A stretch of DNA of 64,000 bases from contig NZ_JAHWXK010000001.1 in the NCBI RefSeq assembly GCF_023091155.1, positions 1,612,001 to 1,676,000 of the forward strand, given 5' to 3'. This stretch comes from Microbacterium sufflavum (GTDB lineage Bacteria > Actinomycetota > Actinomycetes > Actinomycetales > Microbacteriaceae). Position 1 is the first letter of the stretch; each line of letters opens with the position of its first letter. Below, piece after piece: positions 1-9,054 of this stretch. The position numbers and the translations under genes were made by a program. The notes beneath the pieces were generated by a model. That model made no database searches and was not told the DNA's origin. It worked only from the letters and a program-made list of their open reading frames with translations.

Positions 1-1
1 A

Positions 2-175
2 TCACGGCACCTTCACATCGTCGGGGGAGTAGGTCTCGGTGGGGTCGGGTCGGGGGTCGCCGGAGGGTGCCGACGGCTCCGCGGAGACCGCGCGCGGAGC
101 GGCTGCGGCGGGCGTGCAGCCGACGAGCGCGATCCCGCCGATCAGGATGAGCGCCCAGCCGCCGGATCGCCGCAT
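2..175 (-). CDS. Very short putative lipoprotein (57 aa)
   Basis: A 57-residue protein with a classic lipoprotein signal: MRRS, a hydrophobic run, and a lipobox LVGC with the acylated Cys near residue 20. A Pro/Ser/Asp-rich tail follows and ends at TGA (4..2). After processing only about 37 residues would remain, which is unusually short. Its ATG shares one base with the TGA of the upstream WXG-type gene (TGATG), so the two are probably translationally coupled. The window has a second pairing of a large T7SS-like protein with a small lipoprotein at 55140-57601. No function is recognised. The stop lies one base from the window edge, so the gene appears complete. Confidence 0.55.
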   Translation of the reverse strand: MRRSGGWALILIGGIALVGCTPAAAAPRAVSAEPSAPSGDPRPDPTETYSPDDVKVP

Positions 176-2463
176 CAGGTGCCCTCCGCCCACGAGGTGT
201 TGGCCTCGACACCGCGCTGGTAGTCGGCGAACATCTCGCGGGCGAGGTCGTCGACCTGCCCCGCCGAGAGGCCCTCGGTCATTCCCAGGTCCACGAGCAT
301 CTGCTCGATGGTCTCCATGGTCGCGATCTCGCGGCCGTTCGCCGCGTCGGCCTGAGCCTCCAGCAGCGCCTCGTGCGAGTTCGCCCACGCCGCCGTCGCC
401 TGTCCGGAGCCCCAGTCGGAGACGCCGCCGATCACGGCGCTCTGCGCCACATCGATCACCACGCTCCCGCCGGCCACGAGGACGTCGCCCACGGCCGGGA
501 TCGGGATCAGGCCGACCACGGTGCCCACTCCGTCGATCGCGGCCTGGACCGCTTCGTCGTGACGGGTCGCCTCGCCGAGGGCGGCTCCGGCCGGGGAGCC
601 GTCGAGCCAGCCCTGCAGCTCCACGACACGCTCCAGGGCGTCGGCCTTGAAGGCGCTGTCGGCGGGCGCCAGGTCGGCGATCGCGATGAGCGCGTCCTGG
701 TACTGCTGCACCGACTGGGCGATGACCGCGGCACCGGCGGACGGCGTCTCCCCGTCGCTCCAGGCGGCCGTGCCGAGGAGCTGCGCGAGCTGCGCCTGCG
801 TGACATCGGGGATCGCGCGCGGGTCGTCCGTCCCGATCAGCAGGTTCTCGAAGTACGGACGGGTTCCCGCGGCCGGGTCGCTCTCGCTGATGGCCTCGGA
901 GAAGTAGGGCATCGCGACCGAGATGCCCTCGGCGACGCGCACCTGGCCGATGCTCGTGAGGTTCTCCGGCAGGAACGATTCGTTGCCGGTGAGCTCGCGC
1001 ACGACCTGGGTGGTGAGTTCCGCCACGCGCTGCCACGTCTCGGGGTTGTACGTGTGGGTCGCATCGGCCGGGCCTCCCGCGGCCTGCTGCGCGCCGGCCC
1101 ACAGAGCTCCGGGCCCTTCGAAGCCGTCGCCGGACGAGTTCGCGCTCCAATCGCGCTCACCGAACCAGTACTCGATGCGGCCGTCGCCGAGGTCGCCGTC
1201 GCCGAACGGGTCGTTCTCGGTGGAGGTGAGCCAGTCGAGGGCCGCGTCGGGGTAGGTGCCGAGGGTCGAGAAGATGCGCCCGGCCAGATCGTCGACGCGG
1301 TTGCCGTCGAGTCCGGTCTGCTCGCCCTCCAGGAACGCCAGGGTGCGGCCGCCCGCGTTCGGGGAGAAGTCGGTCCAGCCCCCGTAGAGCATGCTGGCGG
1401 GGTCGCGCTCGATGCGATCGATCTCGTCGGCCATCGCCACCGTGAGGTTCACCCCGAGCGGGTGGTTCTTCTCGTCGGAGAACAGGAAGCCGATCGCGGC
1501 GACCGCGCCGCCGACGCTCGACGAGGCGCCGGTGAGCATGCTCTCGGCGAAGTCCTTCGACGTCGACTCCATCCAGATCTGGGATCCGGTCGACAGGCCG
1601 CCGCGGATCGACGTCGCCAGGGCGAGCGCCGTCGCACCGGCCAGGCCGTCCACCATGACGGCGTCGCCGAGGTTGTCGATCATCGAGACGGTGTTCTCGC
1701 CGCCGACCTCCAGGAAGAACTGCGACATGACGAACGTGTCGTCGCCCCACACGTCGAAGAAGTCCTGCATCGCCTGCAGGTTCTCGTCGGTGATGTCGCC
1801 CTCGGCGATCTCGTCCGCCACGTTCGCGAACGCGTCGCCGAGGTTGTCGTAGTTCAGGTCGTCGATGTCGTCGATGCCCGCGAAGCTCAGCGCCGACTGC
1901 ATGGCGTCCCAGCGCGGAGAGGCCGGCGGGGCGAGGGCGGCCACCAGCGTGCTGTCGGCGGTCTCGCGCTGCGTGGCGAGGGCCTTGAGCTGGTTCGCGG
2001 CCTGCCGCATGTCGGCGAGGCCCGCGGTGGTGCCGCTCGGCACCCACAGGCCCGGCTGCAGCGTGGGGCTGGGGGCGTTGAACGTGTAGGTCGAGAGCGG
2101 GAACGGGCTCTCCTCGGCCTCGGCGGCCTTCCACGTCGCATAGCCGTTCGCATACGCCTGGTGGGCGGCGGCGGTCGCGGCGCGGATGCGGTCGACCTCG
2201 GCGGCGTAGGCCGTGAGCGCCGACTGCACGGCCGCGAACTCGGTGGTCAGCTCGGTGCACAGGTTCTGCGGCTTGGTGAGCGAGGTCCGGAAGGCCGCAC
2301 CGGCGTCACCCGCCCACACCTCGTCCGTGGTGCTCGTCGCGGCGTTCGCCAGCGCCGAGCGCACCGTCTCGGTCCCGGTGCTGCGGTTGCTCACGCGCGT
2401 CGCCGCGTCGTTCACCGCGCTCGTGACCCCGCGCCCCGGATGCAGATCGTCCCACTGTGCCAT
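175..2463 (-). CDS. WXG100-type N-terminal domain protein, likely ESX/T7SS substrate
   Basis: 762 aa without a Sec signal peptide. The first 110 or so residues are helical and WXG100-like, with a W-A-G turn (VWAGDAGAAF) near residue 50. This is the hallmark of type VII secretion substrates and LXG/WXG polymorphic proteins. The long remainder (about 110-762) is Ala/Asp-rich with a glycine/alanine-rich hydrophobic stretch near residues 650-680 (GVGTVVGLIPIPAVGDVL). It resembles actinobacterial DUF6571-type proteins by eye, which is inference. A strong SD (GAGGAGGGG, 2471-2479) precedes the ATG. The lipoprotein gene at 2..175 follows with a 1-base overlap. No toxin motif or T7SS apparatus gene was recognised nearby. 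Confidence 0.75.
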   Translation of the reverse strand: MAQWDDLHPGRGVTSAVNDAATRVSNRSTGTETVRSALANAATSTTDEVWAGDAGAAFRTSLTKPQNLCTELTTEFAAVQSALTAYAAEVDRIRAATAAAHQAYANGYATWKAAEAEESPFPLSTYTFNAPSPTLQPGLWVPSGTTAGLADMRQAANQLKALATQRETADSTLVAALAPPASPRWDAMQSALSFAGIDDIDDLNYDNLGDAFANVADEIAEGDITDENLQAMQDFFDVWGDDTFVMSQFFLEVGGENTVSMIDNLGDAVMVDGLAGATALALATSIRGGLSTGSQIWMESTSKDFAESMLTGASSSVGGAVAAIGFLFSDEKNHPLGVNLTVAMADEIDRIERDPASMLYGGWTDFSPNAGGRTLAFLEGEQTGLDGNRVDDLAGRIFSTLGTYPDAALDWLTSTENDPFGDGDLGDGRIEYWFGERDWSANSSGDGFEGPGALWAGAQQAAGGPADATHTYNPETWQRVAELTTQVVRELTGNESFLPENLTSIGQVRVAEGISVAMPYFSEAISESDPAAGTRPYFENLLIGTDDPRAIPDVTQAQLAQLLGTAAWSDGETPSAGAAVIAQSVQQYQDALIAIADLAPADSAFKADALERVVELQGWLDGSPAGAALGEATRHDEAVQAAIDGVGTVVGLIPIPAVGDVLVAGGSVVIDVAQSAVIGGVSDWGSGQATAAWANSHEALLEAQADAANGREIATMETIEQMLVDLGMTEGLSAGQVDDLAREMFADYQRGVEANTSWAEGT

Positions 2464-2500
2464 GTCGTCGCCCCTCCTCGACGGTGTCCCGTCCGCAGCA

Positions 2501-2506
2501 AATCTA
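2501..2506 (-). promoter_or_regulatory. Candidate -10 box (TAGATT) for the WXG-type gene
   Basis: Read on the minus strand, TAGATT lies about 38 nt upstream of the ATG at 2463. The implied leader is about 30 nt and contains a purine-rich SD. No convincing -35 was found. The call is by eye from similarity to the other TANNNT boxes in this window. Confidence 0.4.
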
Positions 2507-2560
2507 CCGGGGCGGCACGAACGCGGCGATGGGCAGAACTCCCCATGCGCCCCAGGGCCG

Positions 2561-3601
<1,041 letters not shown>

Positions 3602-4486
3602 ATGACGTTCAATCCCGATGCCGACCTCTCCGGCAACACCACGCGCCGTCGCGGACGCACGGCTGCGATCGCCGGTGGCACCGGTATCGGCGTCCTCGGC
3701 CTGCTCGCCCTCATCGCCGGTCCGCTGCTGGGGATCGACCTGTCCGGACTCGTCGGCGGAGGGGCACCGAGCGGCGGCGGCGGTCCCGCCGAGGGGTCGG
3801 TGATCGAGAACTGCGACACGGGGGCCGACGCCAACGCCGACGTCGACTGCCGCATGGCCGGATCGCAGCTCGCGCTCGATGCGTTCTGGGAGGACCACGT
3901 CGAGGGGTACCGTGCCCCGCAGCTCATCGTCGTCGACGGCTCGACCCCCACGGCCTGCGGCACCGCGTCGAACGCCGTCGGTCCGTTCTTCTGCCCGGGC
4001 GACGAGACGGTCTACATCGACCCCACGTTCTTCCAGCTCATGCAGCAGCAGTTCGGGGCGACCGCCGGCAACCTCGCGCAGCTCTACATCGTCGGCCACG
4101 AGTGGGGCCACCACATCCAGTACATCACCGGGGTCATGGACCAGTACCCGAACAACGGCACGGGTCCCGGCAGCAACGGGGTGCGCACCGAGCTGCAGGC
4201 CGACTGCTACGCGGGGGCGTGGATCGGACAGATGTCGAAGAGCACGGATCCCAACGGGGTGCCGTACCTGCAGCCGTCGACCGAGGAGCAGCGCGTCGAC
4301 GCGCTCAACGCGGCGTTCGCGGTCGGTGACGACCACATCCAGGAGCAGTCCGGCTTCGTGAACCCGGAGAGCTGGACGCACGGCTCGAGCGAGCAGCGGC
4401 AGCGCTGGTTCGCGGAGGGCTACGCCAATGGACTCGAGGCGTGCGGGCAGGTCTTCACGCTGCCCGCCGACCAGCTCGACCCGTAG
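3602..4486 (+). CDS. Membrane-anchored neutral zinc metallopeptidase (YpfJ family)
   Basis: 294 aa. It has a short cytoplasmic N-terminus with the polar stretch TTRRRGRT, one transmembrane segment (about residues 22-45), a Gly-rich linker and an extracytoplasmic peptidase domain. The zinc site is HEWGHH (HExxH, about residue 185), and a third ligand is probably in the downstream ELQADCYAG motif, typical of the putative neutral zinc metallopeptidase family (PF04228). Substrate and role are unknown for most members. Start: ATG at 3602, 6 nt after TACCCT, which suggests leaderless expression. It is followed on the same strand by prolyl aminopeptidase, which has its own -10 box. Confidence 0.88.
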   Translation: MTFNPDADLSGNTTRRRGRTAAIAGGTGIGVLGLLALIAGPLLGIDLSGLVGGGAPSGGGGPAEGSVIENCDTGADANADVDCRMAGSQLALDAFWEDHVEGYRAPQLIVVDGSTPTACGTASNAVGPFFCPGDETVYIDPTFFQLMQQQFGATAGNLAQLYIVGHEWGHHIQYITGVMDQYPNNGTGPGSNGVRTELQADCYAGAWIGQMSKSTDPNGVPYLQPSTEEQRVDALNAAFAVGDDHIQEQSGFVNPESWTHGSSEQRQRWFAEGYANGLEACGQVFTLPADQLDP

Positions 4487-4554
4487 ATCCCGGGCGGCGG
4501 CGACCGCTCCGCTACCGTGGAGATCGCACGACTGCACGACCGGCTGGGGGGCCG

Positions 4555-5529
4555 ATGATGACGAACACCGAGGGACTCTATCCCGCGATCGAGCCGTACG
4601 ACACGGGCGAGCTGCTCGTCGGCGACGGCCACCGCGTGTACTGGGAGGTCAGCGGCAACCCCGACGGCAAGCCGGTGGTCTTCCTGCACGGCGGCCCCGG
4701 CAGTGGCACGTCGCCGTGGCAGCGCCGGTTCTTCGACCCCGACGCCTACCGCATCGTGCTGCTCGACCAGCGCGGGTGCGGACGCAGCACCCCGTCGGCG
4801 AGCGAGCCCGACGCCGATCTGCGGCACGTCACGACGGCCCACCTGATCGCCGACCTCGAGCTGCTGCGCAAGAACCTCGGCATCCCGCGGTGGCAGGTGT
4901 TCGGGGGCTCGTGGGGCAGCGCCCTCGCCCTCGCCTACGCCCAGGCGCATCCGGAGGTGGTGACCGAGCTCGTCCTGCGCGGCATCTTCACCCTGCGCCG
5001 CGCCGAGCTCGAGTGGTTCTACGAGGGCGGGGCTGCGGCGCTCTTCCCCGACCTGTGGGAGCGGTTCATCGCCCCGATCCCGGTGCTGGAGCGCTCGCGG
5101 CTCATCGAGGCGTACCACCGGCGGCTGTTCGACCCCGACCCCGCGGTGCACGTGCCCGCCGCGATCGCGTGGTCGACCTGGGAGGCCGCGACCGTGACGC
5201 TGCGCCCCGACCCCGAGCAGATCGCGGCGATGTCGGATCCGCGCCGGGCGACCGCGTTCGCGCGCATCGAGAACCACTTCTTCGTGCACGGCGGCTGGTG
5301 GGACGAGGGACAGCTGATCGCGGGCGTCGACGCGATCCGGCACATCCCGGCCGTGATCGTGCAGGGTCGGCACGACGTCGCGACGCCCATGATGACCGCG
5401 TGGGATCTGCACCGCGCGTGGCCGGAGGCCCAGTTCGTGGTGATCGACGATGCGGGTCACGCGGCCACGGAGCCCGGCATCAGCGCCGCGCTCCGCGCCG
5501 CGACCGACCGGTTCCGCGCGGAGGCCTGA
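4555..5529 (+). CDS. pip: Prolyl aminopeptidase (proline iminopeptidase)
   Basis: 324 aa alpha/beta-hydrolase of peptidase family S33 that removes N-terminal proline from peptides. Diagnostic segments are LYPAIEPYDTGELLVGDGH, the oxyanion loop HGGPGSG, DQRGCGRS, the nucleophile elbow GGSWGS, and the late GRHD and DDAGHA carrying the acid and His. Two consecutive ATGs (4555, 4558) are possible. A G-rich SD (GGCTGGGGGG) lies just upstream, and TACCGT at 4513-4518 is a plausible -10, giving a leader of about 30 nt. It converges with the aldehyde dehydrogenase gene across only 10 bp. Confidence 0.93.
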   Translation: MMTNTEGLYPAIEPYDTGELLVGDGHRVYWEVSGNPDGKPVVFLHGGPGSGTSPWQRRFFDPDAYRIVLLDQRGCGRSTPSASEPDADLRHVTTAHLIADLELLRKNLGIPRWQVFGGSWGSALALAYAQAHPEVVTELVLRGIFTLRRAELEWFYEGGAAALFPDLWERFIAPIPVLERSRLIEAYHRRLFDPDPAVHVPAAIAWSTWEAATVTLRPDPEQIAAMSDPRRATAFARIENHFFVHGGWWDEGQLIAGVDAIRHIPAVIVQGRHDVATPMMTAWDLHRAWPEAQFVVIDDAGHAATEPGISAALRAATDRFRAEA

Positions 5530-5545
5530 CCCCGCGGCGTCAGGC
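5524..5545. terminator. Short hairpin between convergent genes
   Basis: GCCTGAC (5524-5530) pairs with GTCAGGC (5539-5545) around an 8-nt loop. It overlaps both stop codons of the convergent pip and aldehyde dehydrogenase genes. There is no T-tract, which is common in high-GC actinobacteria. It may terminate transcription in both directions. Confidence 0.4.
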
Positions 5546-7333
5546 GCGCAGGGCCTTCGTCAGCGTCGCCAGCAGCCCGCCGACACCGCCGTTCGCGCGA
5601 TGCCGGGTGAGACCCTCGCTGACCTCCGCGCCCGTGCGGGCCGACACGAACCACGGCGGCTTCGGGAGGATGGTCAGCCGTCCGCCACCGTTCAGGACCG
5701 GCAGGGAGCGGGGGAACGGGCGGAACGGGCCGCGCAGCACCGAGCGCTCCACGTCGTCGAGCAGCAGCGCGTTGTGCACCACGCCGATGCCGCTGCCCAC
5801 GTCGTCGATCGTGCTGCCGGGGAACGCACCCCACGTGAGGGTCGGCGTGATGAAGCCGAACGCCGTCCAGCCGTTGATCGCGATCGAGCCGTAGTGCAGC
5901 GCGGTGAGCGCCCGGTCGAACCCACTGCCGAGCGCCTTCTCGGTCGCCGGGTCGATCAGCAGATTGGCGCCGAGCGTGCCCTGCAGCTTCTCGTTGGAGT
6001 GCGCGACCGCCGCGTCCAGGAACGCCTGTCCCGTGCCCGGCAGGCTCACCACGCCCAGCACGGGGGCGAAGTACTCGGTGTTCTCCAGCGCCGTGGCGTC
6101 GTCGTCGCCGTCCACCTCGACGAGCAGGCGGTCGCCGAGCACGAGCGCCTCGGGGTAGGCGTCGGCGGCGGTCTGCATCCGCGACGCCGAACCCGGGTAC
6201 CAGGTCGGGCGTTCCGGTGCGTTGGCGTACGCGCGGCGCAGGGCGGCACGGAACGCGTCGGCGCGGTCCCAGTCCGCGGACAGGATCACGACCTGACCGG
6301 CGATGCAGTTGTGCCCGCTGTTCTGCAGCCGCATGGTGGCGATGTGCTCGGCCTGATACGCGATGTCGGCATCGGTCCACGGGCCCGGCACCACGATGAT
6401 GGGGGAGACGCCGCCGAGCTCGGCCGTGATGGGCTTCTTCAGCAGCGGGCGGTTCTCACGCCGCCGCCGCTTCGTCGCCGCGGCGCCCTCGCCCGAGGAG
6501 GGGCCCCACACGATCGTGTCGAAGGTCGCGGCCGATCCGGTGATGTGCACGTGCGCGATCCCGGGGTGCTGCGTGAGGTAGGCGCCCGCCGCCGGGCCGC
6601 CGCGCATGATCCGCAGGAAGCCGGGCTCGATCAGCGGGGCGAGCGCGCGCTTGTACACCGGCACCAGCGGGTCCTGCGTGGGATTGACCTTGAGCAGCGC
6701 CGTGCGGTTGTGCGCCAGCAGCTCGTACAGCACGTCGAGCACGGGGATCGAGGTCACGTTGCCGGCGCCGAGCACGAGCCCCACGCCGCCGGACCGCGCC
6801 GGCGTGCGCTGCGCCAGTCCCGCCCTGGCCCGCGCGGCGTTCGGCGTTGTGCCCGGCCGCAGCCACACCTCGCCGGTGAAGCCCGACAGCAGGAAGCGGT
6901 CGATCCCCGTGAGCGGGAACGCGTGCACGCGAGCGCGTCCGCCCGGCGCGCGGTCGACCTTCACGCCGTCGAGCGGGTTGCGTCCATCGGCCAGGCGGGT
7001 CAGCGTGGCGATGGAGGCGTCGAGCGCGCCGAGCACGCTGTACGGACCGCTGAGCCACTCCTCGCCGCGCAGCGGGTGCCGGGCGTCGAGGCCCTTGGAG
7101 GCGGCGGCGGTGCGCGCCCAGTCCTCCGCGGTCGCGGCGACGCTCGTGCGCACCTGTCGCAGCAGCGTCGCGCGCTGGGCGATCGTGAGCGCGGCCCACA
7201 GCTGCGTCCCGGTGTGCAGCTCCTCGATCGCGGTGTCGAACCGCTCCTGCTCGCCCTCGCCCAGCGGGGGAGAGGCGGGGGCCGTCGCGGCGGTGGCGTC
7301 GGAGTCGGGCGTTGTCGTGCGCGCAGGGGTCAT
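5540..7333 (-). CDS. Aldehyde dehydrogenase family protein (597 aa)
   Basis: NAD(P)-dependent aldehyde dehydrogenase superfamily. Visible motifs are LVLGAGNVTSIPVLDVLYEL (cofactor-binding region), HITGSAATFD (G-S nucleotide turn), KPITAELGG (general-base Glu) and QNSGHNCIAGQ (catalytic Cys). At 597 aa it is about 100 residues longer than typical ALDHs. It has an Ala/Thr-rich N-terminal tail, and a Lys/Arg-rich insertion (KRRRRENRPLLKKP) between the nucleotide turn and the Glu motif. Start: ATG 7333 with AGGAGA 5 nt upstream. The substrate cannot be predicted. A GPH-type transporter gene is immediately upstream on the same strand, 26 bp away. Confidence 0.85.
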   Translation of the reverse strand: MTPARTTTPDSDATAATAPASPPLGEGEQERFDTAIEELHTGTQLWAALTIAQRATLLRQVRTSVAATAEDWARTAAASKGLDARHPLRGEEWLSGPYSVLGALDASIATLTRLADGRNPLDGVKVDRAPGGRARVHAFPLTGIDRFLLSGFTGEVWLRPGTTPNAARARAGLAQRTPARSGGVGLVLGAGNVTSIPVLDVLYELLAHNRTALLKVNPTQDPLVPVYKRALAPLIEPGFLRIMRGGPAAGAYLTQHPGIAHVHITGSAATFDTIVWGPSSGEGAAATKRRRRENRPLLKKPITAELGGVSPIIVVPGPWTDADIAYQAEHIATMRLQNSGHNCIAGQVVILSADWDRADAFRAALRRAYANAPERPTWYPGSASRMQTAADAYPEALVLGDRLLVEVDGDDDATALENTEYFAPVLGVVSLPGTGQAFLDAAVAHSNEKLQGTLGANLLIDPATEKALGSGFDRALTALHYGSIAINGWTAFGFITPTLTWGAFPGSTIDDVGSGIGVVHNALLLDDVERSVLRGPFRPFPRSLPVLNGGGRLTILPKPPWFVSARTGAEVSEGLTRHRANGGVGGLLATLTKALRA

Positions 7334-7359
7334 CGGCGTCTCCTTCGGACGGTCCCAGC

Positions 7360-8751
7360 TTAGGCGTCGGTGGTCTGCAGCGCCTCGATGTCCTCCCGGC
7401 GCAGCCGGTAGCGCCGGAGGGTCGCCAGGCTCGCGGCCATGAGTGCGGCGGGCAGCATGCTGAAGCTCAGCACGATGCCGGTGATCGCGGCGGGCGGCTG
7501 CACGACCGCCTCCCCGGCGACGGTCGAGACGTAGCCCGTCGCGGCCAGAGTGAGCGAGACGGCGGTGGCTCCGAGCGCGAAGCCCACCGTCTCGCCCGCG
7601 GTCCAGATGCCGGTGAACGTGCCGGCCTGTCCGGGGCGGCTCGACCGCTCGTCGTGCGAGATCACGTCGGGCAGCATCGCCATCGGCAGCGACTGCAGGC
7701 CCGCGTACGCGATGCCTGCCACGGCGACCGCGGCGTACATCCACCCGCCGGGCGACCACACCGCGGCGACGAGGGAGAGCGCGGCCAGCAGGAACGGGCA
7801 GCTGGCGATCGCGAAAGCCCGCTCCTTGCCGAGGCGCCGCGCGACCACCGTCCACGCGGGCGTCGCCAGCAGTGCCGGGCCGACCAGGGCGACGAACACG
7901 AGAGTGACCGCGTCCTCCGAGCGCAGGACCCACGTCGCCACGTATTGGGCCCCGGCCAGCATCGTGCCGGTCGCGAGCGCCTGCAGCAGGAACGTGGCGA
8001 GCAGCGCGCGGAACGGCTGACTGCGGCGCAGCGCCCGGAACCCAGACAGGTACTGCTCCCGCCACGCCGACGATGCCGCGGGGTCCCGCGGCCGTGCGGG
8101 GTCGTCGCCGGCCGCGGCGGCGGTGCGCGCGGCGATGAGCATGCCGACGCCGATCGCGAGTCCCGCCGCGACGCCCATCAGCAGATACCCGGCGACCGGG
8201 TCGGGCGCGGCCGTCCGGAGTGCAGGACCACCGGCACCGAACAGCAGGATCGCGGCCGTCAGCACCACCACGCGCCAGCCCAGCAGTCGCGTGCGCTCGT
8301 CGTAGCCGGACGTCAGCTCGGCGGGCAGCGCGACGTAGGGCACCTGGAACAGGCTGAACGCGGTCGCCGTCGCGAGGAAGGCCAGGAGCACGCAGAGCGC
8401 CCCGGCCACGGGACCCCAGGCGGGCGGCACCGCGAAGGTGAGGGCGAAGAACACCGGGAGCGTGACGGCGCCGACCACCATGAACCCGCGGCGAGAGCCG
8501 GTGCGGGCGAGTTGCCGGTCGGACGCGGCACCGATCAGCGGATCGATCAGCACGTCCCACACCTTCGCGAGCGTGACGATCAGGCCGGCCGCGAGGGCGG
8601 CGACGCCGAGGTTGTCGGTGAGGAAGTAGGTCAGCACCAGGCCGGGAAGCGTCGCGTAGCCGCCGGTGCCGACGGAGCCCACGGCGTACAGCGCGATCGT
8701 GCGGGGGGACAGCCGGGCGGGGTCGCGGTCGGGTCGAGCCTCGGTGCTCAT
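7360..8751 (-). CDS. MFS transporter, glycoside-pentoside-hexuronide (MelB-like) type
   Basis: 463 aa with about 12 hydrophobic segments. The N-terminal pattern ALYAVGSVGTGGYATLPGLVLTYFLTDNLGV followed by VWDVLIDPLIGAASDR matches MFS_2/GPH symporters, which move glycosides or other small molecules with a cation. The D-x-x-x-D-P signature of helix II is visible. TACACT (8763..8758 on the minus strand) ends 6 nt before the ATG, so the transcript is probably leaderless. It is co-directional with the downstream aldehyde dehydrogenase and may supply its substrate (inference). The substrate is unknown. Confidence 0.85.
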   Translation of the reverse strand: MSTEARPDRDPARLSPRTIALYAVGSVGTGGYATLPGLVLTYFLTDNLGVAALAAGLIVTLAKVWDVLIDPLIGAASDRQLARTGSRRGFMVVGAVTLPVFFALTFAVPPAWGPVAGALCVLLAFLATATAFSLFQVPYVALPAELTSGYDERTRLLGWRVVVLTAAILLFGAGGPALRTAAPDPVAGYLLMGVAAGLAIGVGMLIAARTAAAAGDDPARPRDPAASSAWREQYLSGFRALRRSQPFRALLATFLLQALATGTMLAGAQYVATWVLRSEDAVTLVFVALVGPALLATPAWTVVARRLGKERAFAIASCPFLLAALSLVAAVWSPGGWMYAAVAVAGIAYAGLQSLPMAMLPDVISHDERSSRPGQAGTFTGIWTAGETVGFALGATAVSLTLAATGYVSTVAGEAVVQPPAAITGIVLSFSMLPAALMAASLATLRRYRLRREDIEALQTTDA

Positions 8752-8781
8752 CGCGCCAGTGTAGCGGCGCGATGGGGCCGG

Positions 8782-9045
8782 TCAGATGAGCGAGAGTTCG
8801 CGCAGCTTCGACTCCACGTCGGCGTTCGACGGCTCGACGTGGTGGGTCGAGTCGGGGTACACCACGACGGGGATGTTGGTGCGACCGGATATGTCCTTCG
8901 CGATGTCAGCGGCGGCGGGGTCGGCGACCAGGTCGACGTACGTGTACGCGACGCCCAGCTCGTCGAGCTGCTTCTTGGTGCGGATGCAGTCGCGGCACCA
9001 GTCGGCGCCGAACATGGTGATGGTGTCGGAGACGGGTGAGGTCAT
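8782..9045 (-). CDS. Mycoredoxin-type glutaredoxin
   Basis: 87 aa with a glutaredoxin fold. It reads TITMFGADWCRDCIRTKKQLDELG with a C-R-D-C redox site near residue 17, then YVDL and the cis-Pro motif TNIPVVVYPDSTHHVEPS. Actinobacterial mycoredoxins (Mrx1 type) use mycothiol to reduce mixed disulfides in the cytoplasm. TAGGCT (9057..9052) ends 6 nt before the ATG and contains the TAG stop codon of the upstream hydrolase gene. This suggests a leaderless transcript started inside the end of the preceding gene. Confidence 0.88.
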   Translation of the reverse strand: MTSPVSDTITMFGADWCRDCIRTKKQLDELGVAYTYVDLVADPAAADIAKDISGRTNIPVVVYPDSTHHVEPSNADVESKLRELSLI

Positions 9046-9054
9046 GCCTCCAGC

